From: Superficieibacter sp. HKU1
GTDB taxonomy: Bacteria; Pseudomonadota; Gammaproteobacteria; Enterobacterales; Enterobacteriaceae
Length of the DNA stretch: 64,000 bases
Assembly: GCF_029319185.1 (NCBI RefSeq)
Contig: NZ_CP119754.1
Coordinates: 1,178,001 to 1,242,000, forward strand
Reading direction: 5' to 3'
Shown here piece by piece: positions 34,845 to 44,194 of the stretch. The first letter of the stretch is position 1. Every line of letters starts with the position of its first letter. Position numbers and translations under genes: made by a program. A model generated the notes under the pieces. The model made no database searches. It had not been told where the DNA came from and was given only the letters and a program-made list of their open reading frames with translations.

Positions 34845-36043
34845 GCTTCATCCTCTCCGGACAGGGTTTCCAGCGTTTGACCGAAAAGGGTAAACAGCCG
34901 CTTTTGCTGCGCCTCGTCGAGATCTTCCTGGGTCAGCCGGCGCTCAAATACGTCTTCAACGCTCAGTTCGCCGAGCGTTTCGCGCAATTCACCTTCCAGA
35001 ATACGCTGGCGGTGCTCGCGGCTGCGTCTAACTAAAAGCACCTCAACCGGTAAATCCTCGGTCAGGGCCTGAATACGTCGCTGAATATCATGCAGGTATT
35101 CCCCGCTGGTGATTTCGATATCCAGCCAGACCTTTGGCGTCGCGGGCGCATCACGCCACTGCATAAGCTGCTCGCTGATGCCGGCAAAATCGCCCTTGAT
35201 CACAGCCAGCGGCTGCGTGACGGGAACCTCAAGCGGTGTCACGTCGGTGAGTTTGCCCTCCGCAAAAGTGACCAGGTTGACGCTTTTATTTTTTCCTGTC
35301 TCATCAAAGCTCAGTGAAATGGGCGAGCCGCAGTAGCGAATGTGCTCGCTGCCGTTAATTTTTTGCGCGCGGTGGATGTGGCCCAGCGCGAGGTAATCAA
35401 CGGGCGGAAAGTTTTGCGCCGGGAAGGCGTCCAGCGTGCCGATGTAAATATCGCGTACGGCATCGCTTTTGCTGGCTCCGACGGTCGTCAGGTGTCCGCT
35501 GGCGATAATCGGTAATGGCTGCTCACCCCGCAGCTCGCAGGCGTCCTGATACTGCTGCTGATAATAATCTGTGATGGCCGTCAGCAGACGTTGCTGCTTC
35601 TGGCTGCCGGATTGCCCCGCCTGGCTAATCACCATGTCGCGCGGACGCAAAAACGGCACCGGGCAAAACACCGCGCCCGGCGTGCCGTCGCGCTTTAACA
35701 GAAGGTGCGGTTTATCGCCTGCGCTGGCAATGACGGTCGTTTTGAGAAACGCCAGAATGTCGCGGGATTCGTTAAGCGTGGCCACCGAATCATGATTTCC
35801 GGCCAGCACCACCAGATGACAGCCGGTCTGCTGTAAATCGACCACGAAACGATAATATAACTCGCGGGCATAGCTCGGCGGCGAGCCGGTATCAAAAATA
35901 TCGCCCGCCACAATAATGACATCAACCTGCTGCGTCTGAGCGGTATCCAGCAGCCAGTCAAGAAAAGCGCTATGCTCAGCGGCACGGCTCTTACTGTAGA
36001 AGTTCTGGCCGAGATGCCAGTCTGAAGTATGAATGATGCGCAT
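34841..36043 (-). CDS. sbcD: Exonuclease subunit SbcD
   Basis: SbcD is the Mre11-like metallophosphoesterase nuclease partner of SbcC. The 400-residue protein shows the metal motifs TSDWHLG at the N-terminus, GDIFDTG, AGNHD and GHIH (LALGHIHRAQ). I set the start at 36043 (MRIIHTSDWHLG), which matches E. coli SbcD exactly in length; the 29 upstream codons run toward the phoB promoter and are not conserved. It is divergent from phoB. Confidence 0.96.
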   Translation of the reverse strand: MRIIHTSDWHLGQNFYSKSRAAEHSAFLDWLLDTAQTQQVDVIIVAGDIFDTGSPPSYARELYYRFVVDLQQTGCHLVVLAGNHDSVATLNESRDILAFLKTTVIASAGDKPHLLLKRDGTPGAVFCPVPFLRPRDMVISQAGQSGSQKQQRLLTAITDYYQQQYQDACELRGEQPLPIIASGHLTTVGASKSDAVRDIYIGTLDAFPAQNFPPVDYLALGHIHRAQKINGSEHIRYCGSPISLSFDETGKNKSVNLVTFAEGKLTDVTPLEVPVTQPLAVIKGDFAGISEQLMQWRDAPATPKVWLDIEITSGEYLHDIQRRIQALTEDLPVEVLLVRRSREHRQRILEGELRETLGELSVEDVFERRLTQEDLDEAQQKRLFTLFGQTLETLSGEDEA

Positions 36044-36147
36044 GTCGGTTCCGTGGCAAAAAAGCGTACAGCGGATTATACCCTCTGAAGCAGGCGGGGC
36101 GAAGCTGGCTGTCACATCGCGTTTACGCAATCGTCACACGGTCATCT

Positions 36148-36178
36148 TTTTCATAAATCTGTCATAAATCTGACGCAT
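36148..36178 (+). promoter_or_regulatory. Pho box of phoBR
   Basis: Overlapping units TTTTCATAAATCTGTCATAA (36148-36167) and CTGTCATAAATCTGACGCAT (36159-36178) reproduce the 11-bp periodic PhoB site known upstream of E. coli phoB. It gives positive autoregulation on phosphate starvation. Confidence 0.9.
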
Positions 36179-36219
36179 AATGACGTCGCTATCCATAATG
36201 ATGATAAACAGGGTAAAAA

Positions 36220-36909
36220 ATGGCGAGACGTATTCTGGTCGTAGAAGATGAAGCTCCAATTCGTGAGATGGTTTGCTTTGTTCTCGAACAAAATGGCTTT
36301 CAGCCTGTTGAAGCGGAAGATTATGACAGCGCGGTGAATCAGCTCAATGAACCCTGGCCAGACCTCATCCTGCTGGACTGGATGCTTCCCGGCGGTTCCG
36401 GCATTCAGTTTATTAAACATATCAAGCGTGAAGCAATGACGCGCGAAATCCCGGTGGTAATGCTCACCGCACGCGGTGAAGAAGAAGATCGCGTCCGCGG
36501 GCTGGAAACCGGGGCAGACGATTACATCACCAAGCCGTTCTCGCCAAAAGAGCTGGTAGCGCGGATTAAAGCGGTGATGCGCCGCATTTCCCCGATGGCC
36601 GTTGATGAGGTCATCGAAATGCAGGGATTGAGTCTCGATCCCTCCTCGCACCGGGTCATGACCGGTGAAAGCCCGCTCGACATGGGGCCGACTGAATTTA
36701 AGCTCCTGCACTTCTTTATGACCCATCCCGAACGTGTTTACAGCCGTGAACAACTGTTGAATCATGTCTGGGGAACCAACGTCTACGTGGAAGACAGAAC
36801 GGTGGATGTTCATATCCGCCGCCTGCGCAAAGCGCTGGAGCAGAGCGGGCACGATCGCATGGTTCAAACCGTTCGCGGCACGGGTTATCGTTTCTCGACC
36901 CGTTTCTGA
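36220..36909 (+). CDS. phoB: Phosphate regulon response regulator PhoB
   Basis: PhoB activates the Pho regulon when phosphorylated by PhoR. The 229 residues comprise a receiver domain (acidic pocket VVEDEAP, phospho-acceptor Asp in LLDWMLPG near residue 54, MLTARG and TKPFSPKEL) and an OmpR-type winged helix (TEFKLLHFFMTHPERVYSREQLL, DRTVDVHIRRLRKAL). It is preceded by its Pho box and followed by phoR after 21 bases. Confidence 0.97.
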   Translation: MARRILVVEDEAPIREMVCFVLEQNGFQPVEAEDYDSAVNQLNEPWPDLILLDWMLPGGSGIQFIKHIKREAMTREIPVVMLTARGEEEDRVRGLETGADDYITKPFSPKELVARIKAVMRRISPMAVDEVIEMQGLSLDPSSHRVMTGESPLDMGPTEFKLLHFFMTHPERVYSREQLLNHVWGTNVYVEDRTVDVHIRRLRKALEQSGHDRMVQTVRGTGYRFSTRF

Positions 36910-36930
36910 TCTCAGACAGGAGTGTGACGC

Positions 36931-38220
36931 GTGCTGGAACGTCTGTCATGGAAAACGCTGGTTTTTGAACTGGTTATCTGCTGCCTGCCTGCGCTGATAC
37001 TGGGGGCATTTTTCGGTTATCTGCCGTGGTTTTTGCTGGCGGCGGTGACCGGGCTGTTGGTCTGGCACTTTCTGAATTTACTGCGACTTTCCTGGTGGCT
37101 ATGGGTCGATCGCAGTATGACACCGCCGCCGGGCCGCGGCAGCTGGGAGCCTCTGCTTTACGGACTGCATCAGATGCAGCTACGCAATAAAAAGCGCCGA
37201 CGTGAGTTGGGCAACCTCATCAAACGTTTTCGCAGCGGCGCGGAATCGCTGCCGGATGCGGTGGTGCTGACGACTGAAGAAGGCACGATTTTCTGGTGTA
37301 ACGGCCTGGCGCAGCAGGTGCTGGGGCTGCGCTGGCCGGACGATAACGGGCAAAATATCCTTAACCTGCTGCGTTATCCCGAATTTACGCTCTATCTGAA
37401 GAATCGCGATTTTAGCCGGCCATTGAATCTGGTGCTCAATAATGGCCGTCACCTCGAATTTCGAGTGATGCCCTACAGTGAAAACCAGCGGCTGATGGTG
37501 GCGCGCGATACCACGCAAATGCACCAGCTTGAGGGCGCGAGACGCAATTTCTTTGCCAACGTCAGCCATGAGCTGCGCACGCCGTTGACCGTGCTACAGG
37601 GTTATCTGGAGATGATGCAGGAGCAAACGCTTGAAGGCGCGCCGCGCGAAAAAGCGCTGCATACCATGCGCGAGCAGACGCAGCGTATGGAATCGCTGGT
37701 AAAACAATTATTAACCCTCTCCAGGATTGAAGCGGCACCTGCGCTGGCCCTCAATGAAAAGATTGACGTGCCGATGATGCTGCGGGTGATAGAGCGCGAG
37801 GCGCAAACCCTCAGCCACGATCGTCATACGCTGCGTTTTACCGTGGATGATTCGTTAAAAGTGCTGGGCAATGAAGAACAGTTGCGGAGCGCTATCTCTA
37901 ATCTGGTGTACAACGCGGTGAATCATACGCCTGCCGGAACCACTATTTCGGTCAACTGGCAGCGCGCGCCTCATGGCGCACTGTTTACCATTGACGATAA
38001 CGGACCGGGAATCGCTGCCGAACACATTCCGCGCCTGACCGAGCGTTTTTATCGTGTTGATAAGGCCCGTTCGCGGCAGACCGGCGGCAGCGGGCTGGGG
38101 CTGGCAATCGTGAAACATGCGTTAAATCATCATGATAGTCGCCTCAACATTACCAGTAAGCCGGGTGAAGGAACGCAATTTAGCTTTTTGCTTCCGGAAC
38201 GATTCATTGCCAGAAACTAG
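36931..38220 (+). CDS. phoR: Phosphate regulon sensor histidine kinase PhoR
   Basis: PhoR phosphorylates or dephosphorylates PhoB according to PstSCAB-PhoU activity. The 429-residue protein begins at GTG, has two N-terminal membrane spans (residues about 8-50), a PAS domain (LPDAVVLTTEEGTIFWCNG), the H-box FFANVSHELRTPLTVLQGY, N-box NLVYNAVNHTP and ATP lid DNGPGIAAEHIPRLTERFYRV, GGSGLGLAIV. Two residues shorter at the C-terminus than in E. coli. Confidence 0.97.
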   Translation: MLERLSWKTLVFELVICCLPALILGAFFGYLPWFLLAAVTGLLVWHFLNLLRLSWWLWVDRSMTPPPGRGSWEPLLYGLHQMQLRNKKRRRELGNLIKRFRSGAESLPDAVVLTTEEGTIFWCNGLAQQVLGLRWPDDNGQNILNLLRYPEFTLYLKNRDFSRPLNLVLNNGRHLEFRVMPYSENQRLMVARDTTQMHQLEGARRNFFANVSHELRTPLTVLQGYLEMMQEQTLEGAPREKALHTMREQTQRMESLVKQLLTLSRIEAAPALALNEKIDVPMMLRVIEREAQTLSHDRHTLRFTVDDSLKVLGNEEQLRSAISNLVYNAVNHTPAGTTISVNWQRAPHGALFTIDDNGPGIAAEHIPRLTERFYRVDKARSRQTGGSGLGLAIVKHALNHHDSRLNITSKPGEGTQFSFLLPERFIARN

Positions 38221-38253
38221 GCTGGTTATGCCGCTTGTAACCGTAACTTTCCG

Positions 38254-38281
38254 CAGACCAGCCTGGGCTGGTCTGTTTAGT
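38254..38281 (+). terminator. Rho-independent terminator after phoBR
   Basis: CAGACCAGCC pairs with GGCTGGTCTG over a very short loop and is followed by TTTAGTTTG, 33 bases past the phoR stop. Confidence 0.75.
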
Positions 38282-38631
38282 TTGCAGGTAAGCGAAACGG
38301 GTGCCATATCCTCGCGCCTGCTGCTTTTTTGTTCGAATGATCAGCCATCAGTTTTTCTGATAACTGGTCCATCATGCTGGCTGAATATTCTGAATTAGCA
38401 TAATCATCTGGTTTTACGATCCTGCCTTGCTTTAAAACGTTATAAGCGTTTAAATTGCGCCCCAGAGGCTGTCATACCGACTGCTTTTGCGTGATAAATC
38501 GAAAAACAATACTTCGTCACGTCAGTCAGGGAGTATATCCCGCTGGAAATATATGCAATTGCTGCGCGATCGTCCCGCATGGAAAGCAACAATTCATTTA
38601 CAACACCACATCCACAGGCAGTAAATAATTT

Positions 38632-39951
38632 ATGACCCATCAGTTAAAATCTCGCGACATCATGGCTCTGGGCTTTATGACCTTTGCCCTGTTTGTCGGT
38701 GCTGGCAATATCATTTTTCCTCCTATGGTCGGTTTGCAGGCCGGCGAGCACGTCTGGACGGCGGCCATTGGCTTTTTGATTACGGCGGTCGGTCTGCCGG
38801 TGCTGACGGTTATTTCGCTGGCGAAAGTCGGCGGTGGGATTGATAGCCTCAGTACGCCGATCGGTAAAGGCGCGGGTATTCTGCTGGCCACCATCTGCTA
38901 TCTGGCGGTCGGTCCGCTGTTTGCCACCCCGCGTACCGCGACGGTTTCCTTTGAAGTGGGTATTGCACCGCTGACGGGGGACGGGGCGATGCCAACCTTT
39001 ATCTACAGCCTGGTCTATTTTGCGCTAGTGATCGTGGTTTCTCTCTATCCCGGTAAGCTGCTGGACACGGTGGGCAACTTCCTCGCGCCGATGAAAATTC
39101 TCGCCCTGACGGTACTTTCCGTCGCCGCGCTGGTATGGCCTGCCGGCCCGATCAGCCATGCGATTGATGCTTATCAGACGGGGTCTTTCTCTAACGGCTT
39201 CGTTAACGGTTATCTGACGATGGATACCCTGGGCGCAATGGTCTTCGGTATCGTGATTGTCAACGCTGCCCGTTCGCGCGGCGTTACTGAAGCGCGTCTG
39301 CTGACCCGCTATACGGTATGGGCGGGGCTGATGGCCGGTATTGGGCTGACGCTGCTGTATCTGGCGCTGTTCCGCCTGGGTTCCGACAGCGCTACGTTAG
39401 TTGACCAGTCGGCTAACGGTGCGACTATTCTGCACGCGTATGTTCAGCATACTTTCGGCGGCGCAGGAAGTTTACTGCTGGCGGCGCTGATTTTCATTGC
39501 CTGTCTGGTGACGGCAGTGGGCCTGACCTGTGCGTGCGCTGAGTTCTTTGCGCAGTATCTGCCGTTCTCCTATCGCACGCTGGTGTTTATCCTTGGCGTG
39601 TTCTCTATGGCGGTCTCCAATCTGGGGCTGAGCCAGCTGATTCAGATTTCCGTGCCGGTATTAACGGCGATCTATCCACCGTGTATCGCACTGGTTGTGT
39701 TAAGCTTCACCCGCCCATGGTGGCATAATTCATCGCGCGTGATTGCGCCCGCCATGTTCATCAGCCTGCTTTTTGGTATCATTGACGGCATTAAAGCCTC
39801 GGCATTGAAAGATGTCCTGCCTGCGTGGACCGAGCGTTTACCGCTTACCGAGCAGGGGCTGGCGTGGCTGATGCCAACGGTAGTGATGATTGTGCTGGCG
39901 GTTATCTGCGATCGCCTCATGGGCCGCCAGGTCACCTCCAGCGCACATTAA
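38632..39951 (+). CDS. brnQ: Branched-chain amino acid transporter BrnQ
   Basis: BrnQ is a sodium-coupled symporter of leucine, isoleucine and valine (LIVCS family). The 439-residue protein has 12 hydrophobic spans and the family N-terminal sequence KSRDIMALGFMTFALFVGAGNIIFPP with the GAGNIIFPP metal/substrate helix break. The upstream 410 bases after phoR contain the phoR terminator and no further gene I can support. Confidence 0.95.
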   Translation: MTHQLKSRDIMALGFMTFALFVGAGNIIFPPMVGLQAGEHVWTAAIGFLITAVGLPVLTVISLAKVGGGIDSLSTPIGKGAGILLATICYLAVGPLFATPRTATVSFEVGIAPLTGDGAMPTFIYSLVYFALVIVVSLYPGKLLDTVGNFLAPMKILALTVLSVAALVWPAGPISHAIDAYQTGSFSNGFVNGYLTMDTLGAMVFGIVIVNAARSRGVTEARLLTRYTVWAGLMAGIGLTLLYLALFRLGSDSATLVDQSANGATILHAYVQHTFGGAGSLLLAALIFIACLVTAVGLTCACAEFFAQYLPFSYRTLVFILGVFSMAVSNLGLSQLIQISVPVLTAIYPPCIALVVLSFTRPWWHNSSRVIAPAMFISLLFGIIDGIKASALKDVLPAWTERLPLTEQGLAWLMPTVVMIVLAVICDRLMGRQVTSSAH

Positions 39952-39972
39952 TCGTTGCACGGCGGTTCGTTT

Positions 39973-40010
39973 AACCACGGAGCTTAGGGTTCCGTGGTTT
40001 TTTATTTTTT
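39973..40010 (+). terminator. Rho-independent terminator of brnQ
   Basis: AACCACGGA and TCCGTGGTT form a 9-bp stem followed by TTTTTATTTTTTG. Confidence 0.9.
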
Positions 40011-40032
40011 GTGTTGAATGGCATTTGAAACG

Positions 40033-41385
40033 ATGGAAAGTACTAACAAGCTGAAGCGGGGACTGAGCACCCGTCACATCCGCTTTATGGCACTCGGGTC
40101 GGCAATCGGTACCGGCCTTTTTTATGGCTCGGCAGATGCTATAAAAATGGCAGGTCCCAGCGTACTGCTGGCCTATATTATCGGCGGCGTTGCCGCGTAT
40201 ATCATCATGCGTGCATTAGGGGAGATGTCGGTCCACAACCCGTCTGCCAGTTCCTTCTCACGTTACGCTCAGGACAACCTCGGCCCGCTGGCGGGCTATA
40301 TCACCGGCTGGACCTACTGCTTTGAAATTCTGATCGTCGCCATTGCCGACGTTACGGCGTTCGGCATTTATATGGGCGTCTGGTTCCCGCATGTGCCGCA
40401 CTGGATTTGGGTGCTCAGCGTGGTGATGATCATCTGCGCGGTCAACTTAATGAGCGTGAAGGTGTTCGGCGAACTGGAGTTCTGGTTCTCCTTCTTTAAG
40501 GTCGCCACCATTATCATTATGATCGTGGCGGGCGTCGGCATCATCATCTGGGGGATTGGCAACGGCGGGCAACCGACCGGGATCCATAACCTGTGGACTA
40601 ACGGCGGCTTCTTCAGCAACGGCTGGCTGGGGATGGTGATGTCGCTGCAAATGGTGATGTTTGCTTACGGCGGTATTGAAATTATCGGTATTACCGCGGG
40701 CGAGGCGAAAGATCCGCAGACCTCCATTCCCCGCGCTATCAATTCCGTGCCGATGCGTATTCTGGTGTTCTACGTCGGGACGCTGTTTGTGATTATGTCC
40801 ATTTACCCGTGGAACCAGGTCGGCACAGACGGCAGCCCATTTGTTCTGACGTTTCAGCATATGGGGATCACCTTTGCTGCCAGTATCCTGAACTTTGTGG
40901 TATTGACCGCCTCGCTTTCCGCTATCAACAGCGACGTTTTCGGCGTGGGGCGTATGCTGCACGGTATGGCGGAGCAGGGCAGTGCCCCCAAATTTTTCGC
41001 CAAAACGTCACGTCGCGGTATTCCGTGGGTGACGGTCGTGGTGATGACCTTCGCGCTGCTGCTGGCGGTATATCTTAACTACATCATTCCGGAAAATGTC
41101 TTCCTGGTGATTGCCTCGCTGGCAACGTTCGCGACAGTGTGGGTGTGGATAATGATCCTCCTGTCACAGGTGGCGTTCCGCCGCCGCCTGTCGCCGGAAG
41201 AGACCAAAGCGCTGAAGTTTAAGGTTCCGGGCGGTGTGGTGACGACCATAATCGGGCTGATCTTCCTGGTCTTTATCATTGCGCTGATTGGCTATCATCC
41301 GGATACGCGTATTTCGCTGTACGTTGGCTTCGGCTGGATTGTGCTGCTGCTGATTGGCTGGATGTTTAAGCGTCGCCGGGCATAA
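40033..41385 (+). CDS. proY: Proline-type amino acid permease ProY
   Basis: ProY is a 12-span APC-family amino acid permease, cryptic for proline in Salmonella; histidine uptake is the suggested physiological role in enterics. The 450 residues include LKRGLSTRHIRFMALGSAIGTGLFYG and the APC signature region. I start at 40033 because the sequence then reads MESTNKLKRGL as in E. coli; neither this nor the ATG at 40018 has a strong ribosome binding site. The C-terminus ends MFKRRRA, about seven residues shorter than in K-12. Confidence 0.93.
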   Translation: MESTNKLKRGLSTRHIRFMALGSAIGTGLFYGSADAIKMAGPSVLLAYIIGGVAAYIIMRALGEMSVHNPSASSFSRYAQDNLGPLAGYITGWTYCFEILIVAIADVTAFGIYMGVWFPHVPHWIWVLSVVMIICAVNLMSVKVFGELEFWFSFFKVATIIIMIVAGVGIIIWGIGNGGQPTGIHNLWTNGGFFSNGWLGMVMSLQMVMFAYGGIEIIGITAGEAKDPQTSIPRAINSVPMRILVFYVGTLFVIMSIYPWNQVGTDGSPFVLTFQHMGITFAASILNFVVLTASLSAINSDVFGVGRMLHGMAEQGSAPKFFAKTSRRGIPWVTVVVMTFALLLAVYLNYIIPENVFLVIASLATFATVWVWIMILLSQVAFRRRLSPEETKALKFKVPGGVVTTIIGLIFLVFIIALIGYHPDTRISLYVGFGWIVLLLIGWMFKRRRA

Positions 41386-41415
41386 TTCCGCGGTATAACG
41401 TTTGTCAGCAGTCTG

Positions 41416-41443
41416 AGACCGGGAGACATCCCGGTCTTTTTTT
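41416..41443 (+). terminator. Rho-independent terminator of proY
   Basis: AGACCGGGA pairs with TCCCGGTCT across 4 bases and is followed by seven T residues. Confidence 0.9.
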
Positions 41444-41506
41444 GCTTACATTTGCATTCTCTTGCGTACTAAAAACCGATCTATCATGAGTGTTCTGCGC
41501 CCCCGG

Positions 41507-41547
41507 CTTCACCCCTGGAAAAACAGCCAAAAGAGGAGGGGGAGCGG
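41507..41547. promoter_or_regulatory. Candidate MalT boxes upstream of malZ
   Basis: On the minus strand AGGGGTGAAG (41507-41516) and on the plus strand GGGGGAGCGG (41538-41547) each resemble the MalT box GGGGA(T/G)GAGG. malZ is a member of the maltose regulon in E. coli. Matches are imperfect and made by eye. Confidence 0.35.
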
Positions 41548-41595
41548 CGCGGCTTGTGTCATGGTAGGCTGATTTTTCAGGAAAGAGGATTGATG

Positions 41596-43413
41596 ATGTT
41601 ACATGCCTGGCATCTTCCCGTTGCGCCGTTTATCTCGCAGCGACAGGATCGACTCACGGTGACGCTGTGGCTGCGCGGAGAAAACTTACCCGCCCGTGTA
41701 GTACTGCGTACTGAGCTGGATAACGAAGAAATTTCCCTGTCCATGCGTCGTTCTGCCCGCGCGCCCTCACCGGGGATCGTGGTCTGGCGTGTGGATATCA
41801 ATCTTAATGAAGGGCAGCCCCGCCGCCGCTACAGCTTTAAATTGCTGTGGGAGGATCGCCAGCTGTGGTTCACGCCGCAGGGCTTCAACCGCTTTCCACC
41901 GGCGAAACTGGAGCGTTTTGCGCTGGATCTGCCGGATAATGGTCCCGACTGGGTGGCCGATCAGGTGTTTTATCAGATCTTCCCGGATCGCTTTGCGCGC
42001 GGTAAGCGCCAACCGATCCATCAGGATAACGTCTATTATCACCACGCCGCCGGGCGTGAAATCGTGCTGCGTGAATGGAATGATCCGGTCACGGCGGAAG
42101 CGGGAGGATCGACGTTTTATGGCGGCGATCTCGACGGTATCAGCGAAAAGCTGCCGTACCTGAAAACGCTGGGCGTTACCGCGCTGTACCTGAACCCCAT
42201 CTTTTCCGCACCCAGCGTGCATAAATATGATACTGAAGATTATCGCCAGGTCGACCCGCAGTTTGGCGGCAACGGAGCGCTACTTCGTCTGCGGCAGAAT
42301 ACGCTGGAACAGGGAATGCGGCTGATCCTCGACGGCGTGTTTAACCACAGCGGCGATTCCCATGCCTGGTTTGATCGTCATAACCGGGGCACCGGTGGAG
42401 CCTGCCATAATCCTGATTCGCGCTGGCGCGACTGGTACAGCTTTTCCCCGGATGGCCGCGCGCTGGACTGGCTGGGTTACGCCAGTCTGCCGAAGCTGGA
42501 TTTTCAGTCGCAGACGCTGGTTGATGAAATTTACGCCGGCGATGACAGCATCGTGCGCCACTGGCTGAAAGCGCCGTGGAATATGGACGGCTGGCGGCTG
42601 GACGTCGTGCATATGCTCGGCGAGAACGGCGGTGCGCGTAACAACCTGCAGCATGTCTCGGGCATTACCCGCGCGGCGAAAGAAGCTCGCCCCGACGCGT
42701 TTGTTTTTGGCGAACATTTTGCCGATGCCCGCCAGTGGCTGCAAATGGACGCGGAAGATTCGGCAATGAACTACATGGGCTTCACCAAGCCGCTGTGGGC
42801 GTTTCTGGCGAATACCGATCTCTCTTACGATCCGCAAAACATTGATGCCCGTACCTGCGTCGCCTGGATGGATAACTATCGCGCTTCGCTGTCGCATCAG
42901 CAGCAGTTGCGGATGTTTAATCAGCTCGACAGCCACGATACCTCACGTTTCAAAACGCTGCTGGGTAAAGACGTGGCGCGTCTGCCGCTGGCGGTGGTGT
43001 GGCTGTTTACCTGGCCCGGCGTGCCCTGTATTTACTATGGCGATGAAGTGGGGCTGGACGGGGCGAACGATCCTTTCTGCCGCAAACCGTTCCCGTGGGA
43101 TAAGGGCAAGCAGGACGGCGAATTGCTGGCCCTTTATCAGCGAATGGCAAAACTGCGTCGGCGCAGCCAGGCGCTGCGCCGCGGTGCTTGCCAGGTGATC
43201 TATGCCGAGGGCGACGTAGTGGTGTTCGTGCGGATGCTGAAACAGCAGCGCGTGCTGGTGGCGATTAACCGCGGTCAGGCGTGTGAAGTGGTAGTTGGTG
43301 ATTCGCCGCTGTTAAACGTTAAGGCATGGTATCTGAAAGAGGGGAAAGCCACGTTTGAGGGGGAGCTTCTGACGCTGCCCGCGGTTTCAGCTTCGGTGTG
43401 GATGGGGAATTGA
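41596..43413 (+). CDS. malZ: Maltodextrin glucosidase MalZ
   Basis: MalZ is a cytoplasmic GH13 enzyme that removes glucose from the reducing end of maltodextrins. The 605 residues have a short N-terminal domain and a (beta/alpha)8 barrel with the conserved regions GVFNHSGDSH, GWRLDVVHM (catalytic Asp), GEHF (catalytic Glu) and NQLDSHDTSRF. I use the ATG at 41596, with AGGAAAGAGGA upstream, giving the conserved MLHAWHLPV start. Confidence 0.95.
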   Translation: MLHAWHLPVAPFISQRQDRLTVTLWLRGENLPARVVLRTELDNEEISLSMRRSARAPSPGIVVWRVDINLNEGQPRRRYSFKLLWEDRQLWFTPQGFNRFPPAKLERFALDLPDNGPDWVADQVFYQIFPDRFARGKRQPIHQDNVYYHHAAGREIVLREWNDPVTAEAGGSTFYGGDLDGISEKLPYLKTLGVTALYLNPIFSAPSVHKYDTEDYRQVDPQFGGNGALLRLRQNTLEQGMRLILDGVFNHSGDSHAWFDRHNRGTGGACHNPDSRWRDWYSFSPDGRALDWLGYASLPKLDFQSQTLVDEIYAGDDSIVRHWLKAPWNMDGWRLDVVHMLGENGGARNNLQHVSGITRAAKEARPDAFVFGEHFADARQWLQMDAEDSAMNYMGFTKPLWAFLANTDLSYDPQNIDARTCVAWMDNYRASLSHQQQLRMFNQLDSHDTSRFKTLLGKDVARLPLAVVWLFTWPGVPCIYYGDEVGLDGANDPFCRKPFPWDKGKQDGELLALYQRMAKLRRRSQALRRGACQVIYAEGDVVVFVRMLKQQRVLVAINRGQACEVVVGDSPLLNVKAWYLKEGKATFEGELLTLPAVSASVWMGN

Positions 43414-43433
43414 CACGCTCAATCACCGTAAAC

Positions 43434-43467
43434 GTGCCCGGTGGCGGCTTCGCCTTACCGGGCCTAC
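43434..43467. repeat. REP element
   Basis: GTGCCCGGTGGCGGCTTCGC followed by CTTACCGGGCCTAC, between the convergent malZ and acpH genes. Confidence 0.85.
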
Positions 43468-43483
43468 GATCGGGTTGCCATAT

Positions 43484-43516
43484 GTAGGCCCGGTAAGCGC
43501 AGCGCCACCGGGCATC
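43484..43516. repeat. REP element, inverted partner
   Basis: GTAGGCCCGGTAAGCGCAGC followed by GCCACCGGGCAT. With the copy at 43434 this makes a compact BIME. Confidence 0.85.
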
Positions 43517-43522
43517 ACGGCG

Positions 43523-44104
43523 CTACAACTCCCCCCGTTGCGCCTGCACCATCATCCGCGGATAAAACTGCCAGAACAGCGTCTCCAGCTTCTCATAATG
43601 CGCGTCCAGATCGTGCCAGGAGTTGCGTAACGCATCAAGACGCGGACGGCGGCTGGCCATACCGTTCAGTACGTTCTGAATAAAAGCCATATCGCGATAC
43701 CGCTCCAGCCAGCGTTCGGACCATAAATACTGATTGAGATTCACAAAGCGTGGCGGGGAGTCGGGCAGGATGTTGCCAATCTGCACCTCAGCGTAGCCGA
43801 CAAACTCCACCAGCGGCAGTTCGGGCGAGACTTCTTCCCAGTGCAGGGAAAGAAAGTGATCCCACATCACATCCAGCGTGATCGGCGCGACCCGGCGCGT
43901 CTCCGGGCGAAACCACTCCCGCGCCGTTTTCACCTCCGGCAAATTATCTGTCAGCACATCGATACGCCGGTGCATATGAATGCCGTCCACTACCGCCTGC
44001 GGGTAGAGCGACTGCGGATTTCCACGGACAAAATCCGCCAGTAAATTGCCCGACAGCGAACTGTCAGCGAGATGGGCGAGGTGCAGGTGAGCGAGAAAAT
44101 TCAT
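43523..44104 (-). CDS. acpH: Acyl carrier protein phosphodiesterase AcpH
   Basis: AcpH removes the phosphopantetheine group from acyl carrier protein. The 193 residues match E. coli AcpH (YajB): MNFLAHLHLA, SLSGNLLADFVRG and the HMHRRIDVLTD metal-binding segment, consistent with its HD-like manganese-dependent fold. It is divergent from queA. Confidence 0.94.
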   Translation of the reverse strand: MNFLAHLHLAHLADSSLSGNLLADFVRGNPQSLYPQAVVDGIHMHRRIDVLTDNLPEVKTAREWFRPETRRVAPITLDVMWDHFLSLHWEEVSPELPLVEFVGYAEVQIGNILPDSPPRFVNLNQYLWSERWLERYRDMAFIQNVLNGMASRRPRLDALRNSWHDLDAHYEKLETLFWQFYPRMMVQAQRGEL

Positions 44105-44194
44105 GGTTTGTTGCTATCTCCGGCAGGGTAAAGGTTGCAGGGAAAACGCCCCGGCACTAGACTACCCGCCTCTTTATTTGTCCTGGTTACCGTC